A DNA stretch of 64,000 nt, from positions 1-64,000 of the forward strand of contig JAHDWJ010000019.1 of NCBI GenBank assembly GCA_023384415.1, read 5' to 3'. Under the pieces are notes generated by a model that was given only the letters and a program-made list of their open reading frames with translations, was not told the DNA's origin and ran no database searches. The stretch comes from Anaerolineae bacterium. Its GTDB lineage: Bacteria > Chloroflexota > Anaerolineae > Promineifilales > Promineifilaceae. A program made the position numbers and the translations under genes. This document shows positions 1-9,445 of this stretch, piece after piece (the stretch's first letter is position 1; each line of letters starts with the position of its first letter).

Positions 1-175
1 TGGAACGAAGATTATCTCCTTAAGGTGTTAACAGGTTAATATGCGATTGCCCTAACAGCTATCCAAAGTGAGTTGGCACCGGTTGGCAATGGGGTTAGGA
101 TCATGGGCAGTGAGCAGTGAGTGTGCAGTTCTTCATCCTTCATAATTCATCCTTCCTAATTTCCCAGAGGTGTTT
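1..175. other. Upstream intergenic region with phrase repeats
   Basis: No open frame with coding character enters from the left edge. Positions 108-128 and 130-163 carry low-complexity phrases (GAGCAGTGAG-like, and repeated TTCATCCTT/AATTCAT words). Similar words recur in other gaps of the window at about 40,565-40,600, 27,181-27,210 and 48,096-48,135. A Shine-Dalgarno AGAGG lies at 166-170 for the first gene. No promoter is obvious. Confidence 0.5.
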
Positions 176-889
176 ATGTTCAACTTTTCTGATCAGGTGG
201 TGGTTATTACGGGGGCGGCAGGGAATTTGGGCGCGGCCGCCGCGGCCGCCTTTCATCAAGCCGGGGCCAGGTTGGTATTGGTAGATGTCAATTATGACCG
301 GCTGGAAACTTTATATGGAGAGATGGCCGAAAAGGGGGAAGCACTGTTAGCAGCGGTCAATTTGCTGGACGCGGCCGCAGTAGATGCCCTTCTCAGCGAT
401 GCCGTCACCCAGTTTGGCCGGGTAGATATTCTCCTGAATATTGCTGGGGGATTCAGCATGGGGCCACCCCTGCATGAAACCCCACCAGAAACCTTCGCCT
501 TCATGTTCGATCTTAATGCTAAAACGGTGTACCACACCTGCCGGGCCGCCATCCCCCATATGCTGGCCCAAAAGCGGGGCAAAATCATCAACATCGCCGC
601 TCGCGCCGGGCTGGAAGGCAAAGCCAAAATGGCCGCTTACACCGCCTCCAAAAGTGCTGTCATCCGCCTGACCGAAGCGATGGCCGATGAGTTAAAAAGT
701 GCCGGGATCAACGTCAACTGCATCTTACCTGGCACCCTGGACACCCCCCGCAACCGGGCCGATATGCCCAACGCTGATTTTAGCCAGTGGGTTGCCCCAG
801 AGGATCTGGCTGAAGTGATGCTCTTTTTGGCCTCTGAAAGCGGCCGCGCCATTCATGGGGCCGCGATTCCGGTTTATGGGTTGAGTTAA
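176..889 (+). CDS. SDR family NAD(P)-dependent oxidoreductase
   Basis: A 237-residue cytosolic short-chain dehydrogenase/reductase of normal family length. The N-terminal Rossmann motif TGAAGNLG binds the dinucleotide, NIAGG follows beta-4, and the catalytic pair is in YTASK. The C-terminal part, which fixes the substrate, matches no specific enzyme that I recognise, so the substrate is unknown. I chose ATG at 176 over the in-frame GTG at 170 because AGAGG (166-170) then lies five bases upstream. The gene stands alone with phrase-repeat spacers on both sides. It contains four GCGGCCGC octamers, one overlapping the AAAAA run in the cofactor-binding helix. Confidence 0.85.
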   Translation: MFNFSDQVVVITGAAGNLGAAAAAAFHQAGARLVLVDVNYDRLETLYGEMAEKGEALLAAVNLLDAAAVDALLSDAVTQFGRVDILLNIAGGFSMGPPLHETPPETFAFMFDLNAKTVYHTCRAAIPHMLAQKRGKIINIAARAGLEGKAKMAAYTASKSAVIRLTEAMADELKSAGINVNCILPGTLDTPRNRADMPNADFSQWVAPEDLAEVMLFLASESGRAIHGAAIPVYGLS

Positions 890-1053
890 GGACTGAAGAG
901 TGAGGAGTGAGGGGTAAGGAGTGAAAAATGGTTGACCGTTGTTGGTCAACACCTCGCCCCCCGTCTCACCTCCCCAAGCCGGCCGCTTGAGTCACTTTGG
1001 CATTGGGCTAAGGTCAGTTTTGCTCTGGGTATACAGATGGTTAAAATTGACCC

Positions 1054-2022
1054 ATGAGTTTTGTCAATACCCTGCGGGAAATGCTGGCTGGGGCGCGGCC
1101 GCAGCCAACTTCCACCACCTCCCCATCTCCCATCCATTGGCGGGTGCTGCAAATTATTCACAACCCAACGGTACGCTCAGAACGCGGCCGCAAACTAACC
1201 CACATCCTCAACTGGCAAGACCCGGACGACCTGGCCCGGCGGTTCCGTGAAGATGTACACCACGCCAGTTACGGGTTGGTCAACTTTGAGATCGTCGAGC
1301 GGTTGGAGACAGACGGGCTGCCTATCAAGGAAGATGGGTTCCAATATGATGGAGAAATGTTCCTCTTACGTTGGCGCACCCGCACTGGCTGGCACCAGCC
1401 TGACCGGGTAAATTATCAACGTATCCTGACAGAGTTTAACATTATCCCCCAGATCAACCTGAACCACATTGATGAAGTATGGCTTTTTGCCCCCCCTTAT
1501 GCCGGGTACTATGAATCTATGATGGTTGGTCCGGGAGCGTTTTGGTGCAATGCGCCACCTTTACCGGTACGCGGCCGCGTCGCCAAACGGTTCGTCATCA
1601 TGGGGTTCAACTACGAACGCGGGGTGGGCGAAATGTTAGAAAACCTGGGCCACCGGGCCGAATCCATCCTCAAACAGTTGTTTCGGGGCAAACGAGGAGA
1701 CGCCGACCTCTGGTCCCGTTTTACTCGCTATGACAAAACCCACCCCGGCCGCGCCGAATGTGGCAATGTTCATTTTGCCCCCAACAGCGAAAGAGATTAC
1801 GATTGGGGGAATCCGCGCCTGGTGTTGAGCAACTGCGACGATTGGTACCATTTCCCCCATTTTCGCGGCCTCACCCGGCAAGTCAACTGCCGGGAATGGG
1901 GAAATGGGGACATCCGTCAGCACCACCTCTGGTGGATGCGCCACTTTCCCCACGTCACGGGTGCAACCGGCGGTATCAGCCATAACTGGTGGGAATATAT
2001 TATTGACCCAAACCGGGTATAG
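1054..2022 (+). CDS. Conserved hypothetical protein (unknown function)
   Basis: A 322-residue protein without signal peptide or membrane segment. It is rich in Trp, His and aromatic residues and has strongly conserved-looking blocks, such as DEVWLFAPPYAGYYES, GPGAFWCN, FVIMGFNYERGVGEM, HFAPNSERDYDWGNP and WGNGDIRQHHLWWMRH. I recall similar sequences as uncharacterised proteins in Chloroflexota and Actinobacteria, but no function is known to me. The N-terminal 30 residues are Ser/Thr/Pro-rich and may be poorly conserved. The many His, Asp and Trp residues would suit a carbohydrate-active or metal-dependent enzyme, but that is only a guess. It stands alone, 87 bp upstream of the metallopeptidase-like gene. 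Confidence 0.7.
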   Translation: MSFVNTLREMLAGARPQPTSTTSPSPIHWRVLQIIHNPTVRSERGRKLTHILNWQDPDDLARRFREDVHHASYGLVNFEIVERLETDGLPIKEDGFQYDGEMFLLRWRTRTGWHQPDRVNYQRILTEFNIIPQINLNHIDEVWLFAPPYAGYYESMMVGPGAFWCNAPPLPVRGRVAKRFVIMGFNYERGVGEMLENLGHRAESILKQLFRGKRGDADLWSRFTRYDKTHPGRAECGNVHFAPNSERDYDWGNPRLVLSNCDDWYHFPHFRGLTRQVNCREWGNGDIRQHHLWWMRHFPHVTGATGGISHNWWEYIIDPNRV

Positions 2023-2109
2023 GAAGTGAGTGGGCGAGTAGGCAATTCCAATCTCTCCATCTCTTAATCTCCAATCTCCAGTCCCTAACTTCTCCAGGAT
2101 GTTTCCATT

Positions 2110-3987
2110 ATGAACCAAACCACACGGAACCGGCTTATTTTGATTTCGCTGATGTTATTTTTGTTGTTACTGGCAGCCGTTACTTTTTTTGTCCAGGCCC
2201 GGCAGCGATTATCCGGCCAGGTGACAGCGTTAGAGGCCACCGGCCAAGCCATTAGCCAAACATTGGATAATACCGAAGAACAGTTAATGATTATGTCAAC
2301 TGTCGCGGCCGCACGCGCTACCGAATCAGCCAACCTGAATGACCAGGCCAACGCCCTTTTAAGCCAGGTACCCACCTACGAAGCCCGCATTACCACCTTG
2401 CAGCAGCAAGAAGCCACCCTGACCGTGCGCCTACAAGAAGCCCGCGCCGAAACGGGCCGCTTACAAACAGAACAAGACCGGTTACGCCAGACCCCGCCCT
2501 ACATCAATTTTATCGCCCCACCCACCGGGGCCGCCTACCAGCCTGGGGATGATGTCACTGTTGTCCTCTCCGCCAGCGATGCCTACGGCCTGGTGGCTCT
2601 GAATGTGACGATTAACAACAGCACCTGGATTAGTGAATCTTATGCCGAACCCCGCCAACTGGTCACTCTATATCAGGTGTGGCAGCCAGAAAGCGAAGGG
2701 ACATACACCCTCGGTGTGACGGCTATCAACCTCAACGGCACTTCCAGCCAACCGATTACCCACACCATCAATGTCATTGATATTGCCCAGGCCAATACTG
2801 CTCTGCGGGCCCAAATTGAAACCAATGTCATTGCCCTGCGTGGTTTAGAGCCGCTGCGCCCCATCACCCCCACCCTGCTAACACAAGAAGAGCTGCGACT
2901 AGAACTCTCCTTGCAGTTGACCGATGGGGTAACAGAAGAGCAGGCACGTTATGATGTGCTGGTACTGAATGCGTTTGATTTTGTCCCCAGGGATTTTGAT
3001 TATCTCAACTTCACCCTCGACCTATACAGCGAACAGGTAGCCGGTTTTTATGACCCCGAAACAGAGCGGTTTGTGGTCATCAGTGAAAATGATGTTCTGC
3101 TGGGGATTACCCAACAGTTGACCCATGCCCATGAATTTGTCCATGCACTCCAAGATCAACATTTTGGCCTGGGCACTTTGGGTGATGAAACATTCAATGG
3201 AGATTCGGCGTTAGCCTTCCGCTCTCTGGCCGAAGGGGATGCCAGCCTGGTTGAACTTCAATATGTGTTCCAATATTTTGACATGGCCCAAATTCAGGCG
3301 TTGTTGGCCCAGGTGTCAGAGCAAGATATGACGGTGCTGGAAGCGGCCCCCGCTGTCCTGGCGAATGCGCTTCTCTTTCCTTACCAGGAAGGATTTTTGT
3401 TTGTGCAGGCATTGTTTGACTTAGGGGGATTTGCCCAGGTGAATGAGGCGTGGCTGAATCCCCCCACCTCATCGGAACATATTTTGCACCCGGACCGGTA
3501 TCTGACGGGTGATATGCCGCAAACGGTAGAACTGCTTTCGCTCATTGAACCGCTGGGGGCGGGGTGGGAGCTGCTGGATGAGGATGTGTTTGGGGAGTTT
3601 TTTTTGCGGGAATATTTGCGACAGCAGGTGGATGAGGCAACCGCGGCCGCGGCCGCTGCTGGTTGGGGTGGCGATCAATATGCTGTCTATTGGGATGATA
3701 CCCTGGAACTGATGGTGATGATGCTCCGGGTGGTTTGGGATACGGAAGAGGATGCGGCTGAGTTCGCGGCCGCGTACAACCTCTACGCCAGCCAACGGTA
3801 CGACACCGATGCCACCCTGGTCAACAACCTCACCTGCTGGTCAGGCACCGTAGACGAGGTGACCGACCTGACCTGCCTGTACCTGGAAGGGGACGAGACG
3901 TTTATCATCCGCGCCCCCAACCAGGCCATTGTTCAGGCCATTATGAGCTTGCATTACCCGGCCGCCGGTGGCGCCGTCCGCAATTAA
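2110..3987 (+). CDS. Membrane-anchored zinc metallopeptidase-like protein with Ig-like domain
   Basis: A 625-residue protein. Residues about 7-27 form one membrane anchor, so the rest is probably extracytoplasmic. Residues about 30-130 look like a coiled coil (Gln/Glu/Leu-rich), and about 137-220 resemble an Ig-like or bacterial surface beta domain. A peptidase-like part follows: H341-E342-F-V-H345 is a classical HExxH zinc motif, and E375 in AEGDAS, 30 residues on, is placed like the third ligand of gluzincins. The substrate is unknown. The C-terminal 150 residues are acidic and contain a Cys pair (NNLTCWSG and TDLTCLYL). Four GCGGCCGC copies encode Ala-rich runs near the C-terminus. An inverted repeat just downstream separates it from the convergent lipoprotein gene. 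Confidence 0.75.
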   Translation: MNQTTRNRLILISLMLFLLLLAAVTFFVQARQRLSGQVTALEATGQAISQTLDNTEEQLMIMSTVAAARATESANLNDQANALLSQVPTYEARITTLQQQEATLTVRLQEARAETGRLQTEQDRLRQTPPYINFIAPPTGAAYQPGDDVTVVLSASDAYGLVALNVTINNSTWISESYAEPRQLVTLYQVWQPESEGTYTLGVTAINLNGTSSQPITHTINVIDIAQANTALRAQIETNVIALRGLEPLRPITPTLLTQEELRLELSLQLTDGVTEEQARYDVLVLNAFDFVPRDFDYLNFTLDLYSEQVAGFYDPETERFVVISENDVLLGITQQLTHAHEFVHALQDQHFGLGTLGDETFNGDSALAFRSLAEGDASLVELQYVFQYFDMAQIQALLAQVSEQDMTVLEAAPAVLANALLFPYQEGFLFVQALFDLGGFAQVNEAWLNPPTSSEHILHPDRYLTGDMPQTVELLSLIEPLGAGWELLDEDVFGEFFLREYLRQQVDEATAAAAAAGWGGDQYAVYWDDTLELMVMMLRVVWDTEEDAAEFAAAYNLYASQRYDTDATLVNNLTCWSGTVDEVTDLTCLYLEGDETFIIRAPNQAIVQAIMSLHYPAAGGAVRN

Positions 3988-3997
3988 ATGCCGGTTT

Positions 3998-4031
3998 AGA
4001 TTTGACAGATTTAGGCAAACCTGTCAAATCT
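3998..4031. terminator. Inverted repeat between convergent genes, possible terminator
   Basis: Perfect 11-bp arms, AGATTTGACAG and CTGTCAAATCT, flank a 12-nt loop between the convergent genes ending at 3987 (+) and 4040 (-). There is no uridine run, so Rho-independent termination is uncertain. A related GACAGGT/ACCTGTC hairpin occurs at 13817-13836, so it may belong to a small palindromic repeat family. Confidence 0.4.
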
Positions 4032-4039
4032 GGGCGGAG

Positions 4040-4555
4040 TTACCCTTCACTGGGCAGGATATTGTCCTGATCCAGGGTAAACGAGGCGATAACCCCGTTA
4101 ATATGAACCTGATATTTACCGGCCGGTAAGCCGTGAATATCTACCGGGATGTTAGCCTCAAACGGCACCAATACCTGGATACACATCATATCAGCCGGCC
4201 GCACCGTCTCTACGGTGATAAAAATATCATTCTCCACTCGTTCCTGCTTCACTTCTCCCAGGCCGGTACAGCCATCAGGATAATCCCCCTTGATGCCAGC
4301 CATCATCTGCAAGGGAAAACTTTCCATCAGGCGCAAATCCACACTGTGGATCATCGCCGTTCCGGTAATCAGTTCGCCAGCAAAAATTGGTTCTGTGGTA
4401 GGCATATCATCACGAACAGCCGTATCAGGGTTTGGGGTGGGGGTAGCCGTCTCATCTGGGGCATTGCCACCACCGGGGATACAGGCCACCAATACAGCTA
4501 ATACCAGCATGATGCTGAAGGTTAGCATAAGTTTAATTTTCTTTGTTAGTAACAT
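4040..4555 (-). CDS. Putative lipoprotein
   Basis: A 171-residue secreted lipoprotein. Basic N-terminus MLLTKKIK, hydrophobic core and lipobox LVAC with the acylated Cys at residue 25 are followed by a Thr/Pro-rich linker and a globular domain of about 110 residues. That domain has two Cys (CTGLGEV and MMCIQV) that could pair, and beta-rich sequence. An AGGAG ribosome-binding site lies seven bases before the ATG. I do not recognise the family. It is transcribed toward the metallopeptidase gene and seems to be a single-gene unit. Confidence 0.7.
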   Translation of the reverse strand: MLLTKKIKLMLTFSIMLVLAVLVACIPGGGNAPDETATPTPNPDTAVRDDMPTTEPIFAGELITGTAMIHSVDLRLMESFPLQMMAGIKGDYPDGCTGLGEVKQERVENDIFITVETVRPADMMCIQVLVPFEANIPVDIHGLPAGKYQVHINGVIASFTLDQDNILPSEG

Positions 4556-4682
4556 GGTTCGCTCCTTTCTTGATGACCAGCCATACCTGGCTGATCTGGT
4601 AACAATTAAATAACGTCAAAAGGAGCGATTTGGTTCCCGAAATAGGTATAACAGTCTTGTAACTGTGCAGGTGATCAGTCCC

Positions 4683-4705
4683 CCCTCTCCCACGATGGGA
4701 GAGGG
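4683..4705. repeat. Short palindrome CCCTCTCCCA-N3-TGGGAGAGGG
   Basis: Perfect 10-bp arms around a CGA loop, followed by a CCAGGGTGAGG word. It resembles widespread GC-rich intergenic palindromes (REP-like). It lies between the proB stop (4822) and the lipoprotein start (4555), which run in the same direction, so it could also act as a weak transcript end for proB. Confidence 0.5.
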
Positions 4706-4821
4706 CCAGGGTGAGGGGATATATAGTTACGCAATCTTTACAATTTGTCCGCCGTCCGTCGTCCGCGATTTTGCCAATGATGGGCGGTCTGCCGTCAGCG
4801 GTCTGCGGTCTTCTTCTCCTC

Positions 4822-5934
4822 TTACAACAAAAGCAAATCGTTACGATGGACCGCGGCCGCGCCATAGGTATACCCTAAAATAGCTTCAATCGCTTCTGAT
4901 TGCTGCCCGGCGAGGCGGCGTAAATCATCACTACTGTATTGGACCAACCCACGCGCCAGTTCCCGACCGTCAGCAGCTTGAATGGTAACGGTATCCCCGC
5001 GCTGGAACTGCCCTTCAACCTGGATGATACCCGCAGGGAGTAGGGAGCGGCCGCGTTCCTGCAAAGCTGTTTTAGCCCCATTATCTACGCAAAGGCAGCC
5101 CTGCGGCCGCGGCCCGGCCAATATCCATTTTTTGCGGCTTTCCAGGTGGCTTTGGGTGGCCGGAAACCGTGTCCCCAGCGGTTCCCCCTCGGTGGCCCGC
5201 AAAATCACATCGGGGGTTTGCCCAGAGGCAATGATAACATCCACTCCGGCCAGACGAGCAGTCGCGGCCGCTTGCAGCTTCGTCACCATCCCCCCCACCC
5301 CCAACCCGCTCACGCTCCCCCCGGCCAGACGGCGCAGCGTTTCATCAATCGTTTGCACCTCAGCAATCAATTCGGCGGTAGGGTTGGTGCGTGGGTCGGC
5401 AGTGTACAGGCCAGGCTGATCGGTGAGCAAAATAAGCAAATCAGCTTCGGCCAAAGTGGCCACCAGGGCGGAAAGGTTGTCATTGTCTCCCACCCGGATC
5501 TCCTCAGTGGCGACGGCATCATTTTCATTGATAATGGGGATGATCTGGTTTTCGAGCAGAGTATGAAGAGTGGCGCGGGCATTCAGGTAGCGGCCGCGGC
5601 GCTCCACATCAGCGCGGGTAAGCAGCATCTGGCCTACATGCACCCCATAAATGGTAAACATCTGCTCCCACAAGGCCATCAAATAGGTTTGACCAACGGC
5701 GGCAAGCATCTGCTTATGGGCCAGGGTGGGGGAAGGGGCAGGGTGGCTGAGCCGTTCCCGCCCGGCGGCGATGGCCCCAGAAGTAACGAGAATGAGTTTG
5801 CGGCCGCGATGGTGCAGATCAGCACATTGGCGGGCCAGATTCACCATCTGGGGGCGGTGCAGGCGGGGTGTCCCAGAGGTTAAAACGCTGGTACCAAATT
5901 TAACGACGATTCGTTGATACCCCCCGTCACTCAT
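4822..5934 (-). CDS. proB: Glutamate 5-kinase
   Basis: A 370-residue enzyme that phosphorylates glutamate to gamma-glutamyl phosphate, the first step of proline synthesis. The amino-acid-kinase domain begins [12 protein letters not shown] and includes VTSGAIAAG and the [11 protein letters not shown] active-site loop. Residues about 280-360 form the PUA domain found in full-length bacterial ProB. The start codon lies inside the last codons of ilvD (8-bp overlap), which implies translational coupling. No proA is in the window. Six or so GCGGCCGC copies occur in this gene. Confidence 0.95.
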   Translation of the reverse strand: MSDGGYQRIVVKFGTSVLTSGTPRLHRPQMVNLARQCADLHHRGRKLILVTSGAIAAGRERLSHPAPSPTLAHKQMLAAVGQTYLMALWEQMFTIYGVHVGQMLLTRADVERRGRYLNARATLHTLLENQIIPIINENDAVATEEIRVGDNDNLSALVATLAEADLLILLTDQPGLYTADPRTNPTAELIAEVQTIDETLRRLAGGSVSGLGVGGMVTKLQAAATARLAGVDVIIASGQTPDVILRATEGEPLGTRFPATQSHLESRKKWILAGPRPQGCLCVDNGAKTALQERGRSLLPAGIIQVEGQFQRGDTVTIQAADGRELARGLVQYSSDDLRRLAGQQSEAIEAILGYTYGAAAVHRNDLLLL

Positions 5935-7603
5935 CAGTTACGCACCCTTCTGAGGCGGATTTGACGGTGCGGATATAACGAGCCAGGGTACCCCGTGTGG
6001 CTTTGTAAGGCGGCCGCACCCAGGCTGCCCGCCGCCGGGCCATCACCTCATCATCCACCTCAACCGTCAAACTGTTTTTCCTGGCGTTAATGCGTACCAC
6101 ATCCCCTTCTTGCACCAGGGCGATAGGGCCGCCTTCTTGTGCCTCTGGGGTGACATGCCCCACGATGAACCCATGTGAGCCGCCAGAAAAACGACCATCG
6201 GTGATAAGCGCGACCGCCTGCCCCAACCCCGCTCCCATCAAGGCTGATGTTGGGGTGAGCATCTCCGGCATCCCTGGTCCCCCTTTGGGGCCCTCATAAC
6301 GGATGATGATGGCATCCCCGGCCATGATTTCTTGCCGTTCCAGTGCAGCTAGCATCGCTTCTTCACTGTCATACACTTTGGCCGGCCCCCGGAAGCTCAT
6401 CCCTTCCTTGCCGGTAATTTTGGCCACGGCCCCTTCTGGAGCCAGGTTGCCGCGCAAAATGTGAATATGCCCGGTAGGTTTGATCGGTTTGGATAGCGGC
6501 CGCACCACAATCTGTTCCGGGGTAAATTCGGGCAGCCCAGCCAGATTTTCCGCCATTGTTTGCCCGGTAACTGTCAGGCAGTCGCCGTCAAGCAGCCCCA
6601 CTGCCAGCAAATATTTGAGCAAAGCCGGAGTACCACCAACTTTATGTAAATCTTCTTGCCGGAAGCGGCCGCTTGGTTTGAGGTCCGCCAACATTGGCAC
6701 ACGGCTGCTCACCGCCTGGAAATCATCTATAGTCAGCAGCACATCCACCGAACGAGCCATCGCTAAAAGATGCAGCACCGCGTTGGTAGAGCCACCCAAG
6801 GCCATCACCACCACCATTGCATTCTCAAAAGCAGCGCGGGTCATAATGTCACGGGGCTTGAGATCACGCTCCAATAATGCCAAAATCGCCGGCCCAGCCT
6901 GGGCACACTCGGCCGCTTTTTCCGGTGATTCTGCGGGAGCTGTGGCGCTGTAAGGCAAAGACATCCCCAACGCTTCGATAGCTGAGGCCATAGTGTTGGC
7001 TGTATACATTCCCCCACAGGCCCCAGGACCGGGGCAGCTGTGGCGTACCACCGCTTCCATCTGAACACGGTCTATCGTACCGGCTAAATATTGTCCATAG
7101 GCTTCAAAGGCGGAAACGATGTCTAACTCTTGGGTACCCAAACGGCCCGGATGGATGGTACCGCCGTAGACCATTAGCGATGGCCGGTTGAGCCGGCCCA
7201 TAGCCATCAGGCAGCCGGGCATGTTTTTGTCGCAGCCAGGAATGGCGATGAGGGCGTCGTAAAAGTGGGCCCCCATGGTTGTCTCGATGGAGTCAGCAAT
7301 GAGGTCACGGGAAGGCAAGGAGTAGCTCATCCCCTCTGTGCCCATGGAGATACCATCACTGACGCCGATACTGTTAAAGCGCATCCCCACCAGCCCCGCG
7401 GCCGCGACCCCAGCTTTCACCTTCGCCGCCAAATCATTCAGGTGCATGTTGCAGGTATTCCCCTCATACCACATGCTGGCGATTCCCACCTGCGGTTTGC
7501 CCATATCTTCCGGTGCCAAACCGGTGCCATACAACATAGCCTGGGAGCCAGGCTGCGATACAGCCTGGGTCAAACGGGAACTGTACTTATTCAACTGACT
7601 CAT
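5927..7603 (-). CDS. ilvD: Dihydroxy-acid dehydratase
   Basis: A 558-residue iron-sulfur dehydratase that makes 2-keto acids in valine, leucine and isoleucine synthesis. The cluster cysteines are in [11 protein letters not shown] and [13 protein letters not shown]. The C-terminal signature [15 protein letters not shown] is intact, and length is normal for the family. It is followed directly by proB with an 8-bp overlap, so one transcript links branched-chain and proline synthesis. No other ilv genes are in the window. Confidence 0.96.
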   Translation of the reverse strand: MSQLNKYSSRLTQAVSQPGSQAMLYGTGLAPEDMGKPQVGIASMWYEGNTCNMHLNDLAAKVKAGVAAAGLVGMRFNSIGVSDGISMGTEGMSYSLPSRDLIADSIETTMGAHFYDALIAIPGCDKNMPGCLMAMGRLNRPSLMVYGGTIHPGRLGTQELDIVSAFEAYGQYLAGTIDRVQMEAVVRHSCPGPGACGGMYTANTMASAIEALGMSLPYSATAPAESPEKAAECAQAGPAILALLERDLKPRDIMTRAAFENAMVVVMALGGSTNAVLHLLAMARSVDVLLTIDDFQAVSSRVPMLADLKPSGRFRQEDLHKVGGTPALLKYLLAVGLLDGDCLTVTGQTMAENLAGLPEFTPEQIVVRPLSKPIKPTGHIHILRGNLAPEGAVAKITGKEGMSFRGPAKVYDSEEAMLAALERQEIMAGDAIIIRYEGPKGGPGMPEMLTPTSALMGAGLGQAVALITDGRFSGGSHGFIVGHVTPEAQEGGPIALVQEGDVVRINARKNSLTVEVDDEVMARRRAAWVRPPYKATRGTLARYIRTVKSASEGCVTDE

Positions 7604-7623
7604 GGTTCACCCTACGATTCCCC

Positions 7624-8634
7624 TCAATCCCCCATGTACTCAATCACACTGGTCAAAATCTCATCAAGCGAGCGAGTCGGCTGCCATCCTACCAACTCAT
7701 ACACCCGGCTGATGTCTGGCACACGGCGGCGCATATCCTCAAAACCAGGGGCATACGCCTGGTCATATGGAATAGTGACGATGGGTGAATGGCTGTTGGT
7801 GAGGATTTTGATTCGCTCGGCCAACTGCCGAATCGTCACTTCCTCCGTACCGCCGATGTTGTAAACTCGCCCTGGTGAATCGGGATGCAGGGCCAGGTGA
7901 ATCACCGCCTGCACCACATCACGCACATCACAGAAGCAGCGGCTCTGCTCCCCGTCACCAAACAGTTCAATTGGCTCACCGGCCAAAGCCCGCCCCACAA
8001 AGCGGGGAATGACCATGCCATAATGCCCCACCTGGCGTGGCCCAACGGTGTTAAAGAAGCGGAGCAATATTGTCTCCAGGCCATATTCCTGATGATAAGC
8101 CAACCCCAGGAACTCATCTACCATTTTGCTGGCGGCATAGGCCCAACGGTTTTTATTCGTTGCCCCCAAGAGTACATCATCATCTTCGCTGAACGGGATA
8201 CGGCTGCCTTTACCGTATACCTCTGAGGTGCTGGCGATGAGGGTGCGGCAGCCGTAACGCAGAGCGGATTTGAGGACATATTCTGTGCCCATGACGTTGG
8301 TTTCGATGGTGTGGACGGGCCGTTCTACGATGAGCTTGACCCCAACCGCGGCCGCGAGGTGAATAATCACATCCGCTTCCGAGGCCAATCGGTCCATCAC
8401 CGTACCGTCGGTAATCTCCGCACGGGCAAAATGGAAATGGGGATGGGGCAGCAGGTGGGCGATATTGACCATCCGCCCCGTAGACAGGTTATCCAGAACC
8501 AACACCCGATACCCCATCTGCAAAAGGCTCTCGCATAAATGGGAGCCGATAAACCCGGCTCCCCCGGTCACAAAAAAAGTTTTTTCAGGTTTTGAGTTTG
8601 TCACGGTTATCTTTATCAATCCAATGTGATACAC
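7624..8634 (-). CDS. NAD-dependent epimerase/dehydratase (nucleotide-sugar)
   Basis: An extended SDR of 336 residues. The NAD motif VTGGAGFIGSH begins about 22 residues in, the active-site region is STSEVYG, and the catalytic pair is in YAASK. It resembles UDP-glucose 4-epimerase and UDP-glucuronate decarboxylase-like enzymes of surface polysaccharide synthesis, but the exact substrate cannot be assigned. The longest frame starts with GTG at 8634; a GTG at 8604, closer to the Rossmann fold, is an alternative. No clear Shine-Dalgarno distinguishes them. It lies 20 bp upstream of ilvD on the same strand and may share its transcript. Confidence 0.85.
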   Translation of the reverse strand: MYHIGLIKITVTNSKPEKTFFVTGGAGFIGSHLCESLLQMGYRVLVLDNLSTGRMVNIAHLLPHPHFHFARAEITDGTVMDRLASEADVIIHLAAAVGVKLIVERPVHTIETNVMGTEYVLKSALRYGCRTLIASTSEVYGKGSRIPFSEDDDVLLGATNKNRWAYAASKMVDEFLGLAYHQEYGLETILLRFFNTVGPRQVGHYGMVIPRFVGRALAGEPIELFGDGEQSRCFCDVRDVVQAVIHLALHPDSPGRVYNIGGTEEVTIRQLAERIKILTNSHSPIVTIPYDQAYAPGFEDMRRRVPDISRVYELVGWQPTRSLDEILTSVIEYMGD

Positions 8635-8661
8635 CAGGCACGATTATCATCTTCGGCTATT

Positions 8662-9207
8662 CTACCAAATCCGTCCTGGTTGACATTCAATGGTCAATCC
8701 CCGCTCCAGGTCAAGTTCCGGCGTCTGTGGCAGCCGTAAAACCATGATCCCATGTTGTTCGGGGGTGGAAATCAACCCTTGCTCACTTCGCCCAGCTAAA
8801 GGGCCACGCCAGAGTTCCCAACCCAACGGTATGTAGAAAGCAGGCCGATCTGTCTCTAAACAGGCAATGGCATACTCTTGTTCAATCTCGTTGGCCAACT
8901 GGCGCATCAGGGTACGGCCATATCCCCGACCTTGATACGCGGGCAGCGTTGCCACCGCATCCACATACGCCGTTTTTAATACAGCCCCCCCTTCGGGTTG
9001 CAGCCAACGAGTCGTCACCAAAGCATGGCTAACCAACTGTTCATCGCCGTAGGCAAGAAAATGCCAACCACCTGACGGGACATAGGTGAACAGGTTTCGG
9101 AAATCTTCTTCCTGATGGGCCGTGAGGCAAACCTGAACAATTGAGGCTCGAGTTGCCGCAGACAAATCTTCAGTTTTAGCGGAGGTCAGGTAAAACGACT
9201 CTTTCAT
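8662..9207 (-). CDS. GNAT acetyltransferase, AAC(2')-like
   Basis: 181 residues from the ATG at 9207, the length I recall for mycobacterial aminoglycoside 2'-N-acetyltransferases. The acetyl-CoA loop is AYQGRGYGRTLM. The segment LGWELWRGPLAG, then TPEQHGIMVLRLP and the ending CQPGRIW, align by memory with the AAC(2') C-terminus (GWLPWRGP, TPDDDGTVFVLP, WRAGDVW). The physiological substrate could be something other than aminoglycosides. An upstream ATG at 9255 would add 16 residues encoded by an interspersed repeat, so I prefer 9207. It lies 27 bp upstream of the epimerase gene. Confidence 0.75.
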   Translation of the reverse strand: MKESFYLTSAKTEDLSAATRASIVQVCLTAHQEEDFRNLFTYVPSGGWHFLAYGDEQLVSHALVTTRWLQPEGGAVLKTAYVDAVATLPAYQGRGYGRTLMRQLANEIEQEYAIACLETDRPAFYIPLGWELWRGPLAGRSEQGLISTPEQHGIMVLRLPQTPELDLERGLTIECQPGRIW

Positions 9208-9233
9208 ACGCTTACACCAGTTTATTATAGACT

Positions 9234-9348
9234 CATCGTGGTCATAAAGTGACATTCCAGTTGGAGACTAGAGAGTGGAGACTGGGGACTGGTTAATCTC
9301 GAGTCTCCAGTCTCACTGAAAATATCAATTTATGACCGTTGGCAGTAT
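9234..9348 (+). repeat. Interspersed repeat, copy 1 (about 115 bp)
   Basis: This stretch matches 23641-23740 in reverse complement. Shared words are CATCGTGG, ATAAAGT, ACATTCCAGTTGGAGA, GGTTAATCTC, TCTCACTGAAAAT, TTTATGA and CGTTGGCAGTAT. The copies differ mainly by about 15 bp in a GAGACT-rich inner segment. It lies in the gap between the acetyltransferase and aminotransferase genes; nothing else was recognised in 9208-9445. Confidence 0.8.
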
Positions 9349-9445
9349 AGCTTTCAAGAAAAAGGTTTTGGGGGTGACAAGATGTTATCCAGAGTGCTCC
9401 CAAGCATAAATGGTAAACGCTATAGTACGCCAAAGCTGTCCTAAA

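Noticed and set aside
5146..5883. 245-codon frame antisense to proB
   Set aside because: It is complementary to a certain gene and shows no family motif; long antisense frames are common in GC-rich genes.
7265..7864. 199-codon plus-strand frame across ilvD and the epimerase gene
   Set aside because: It runs antisense to two well-supported genes without motifs.
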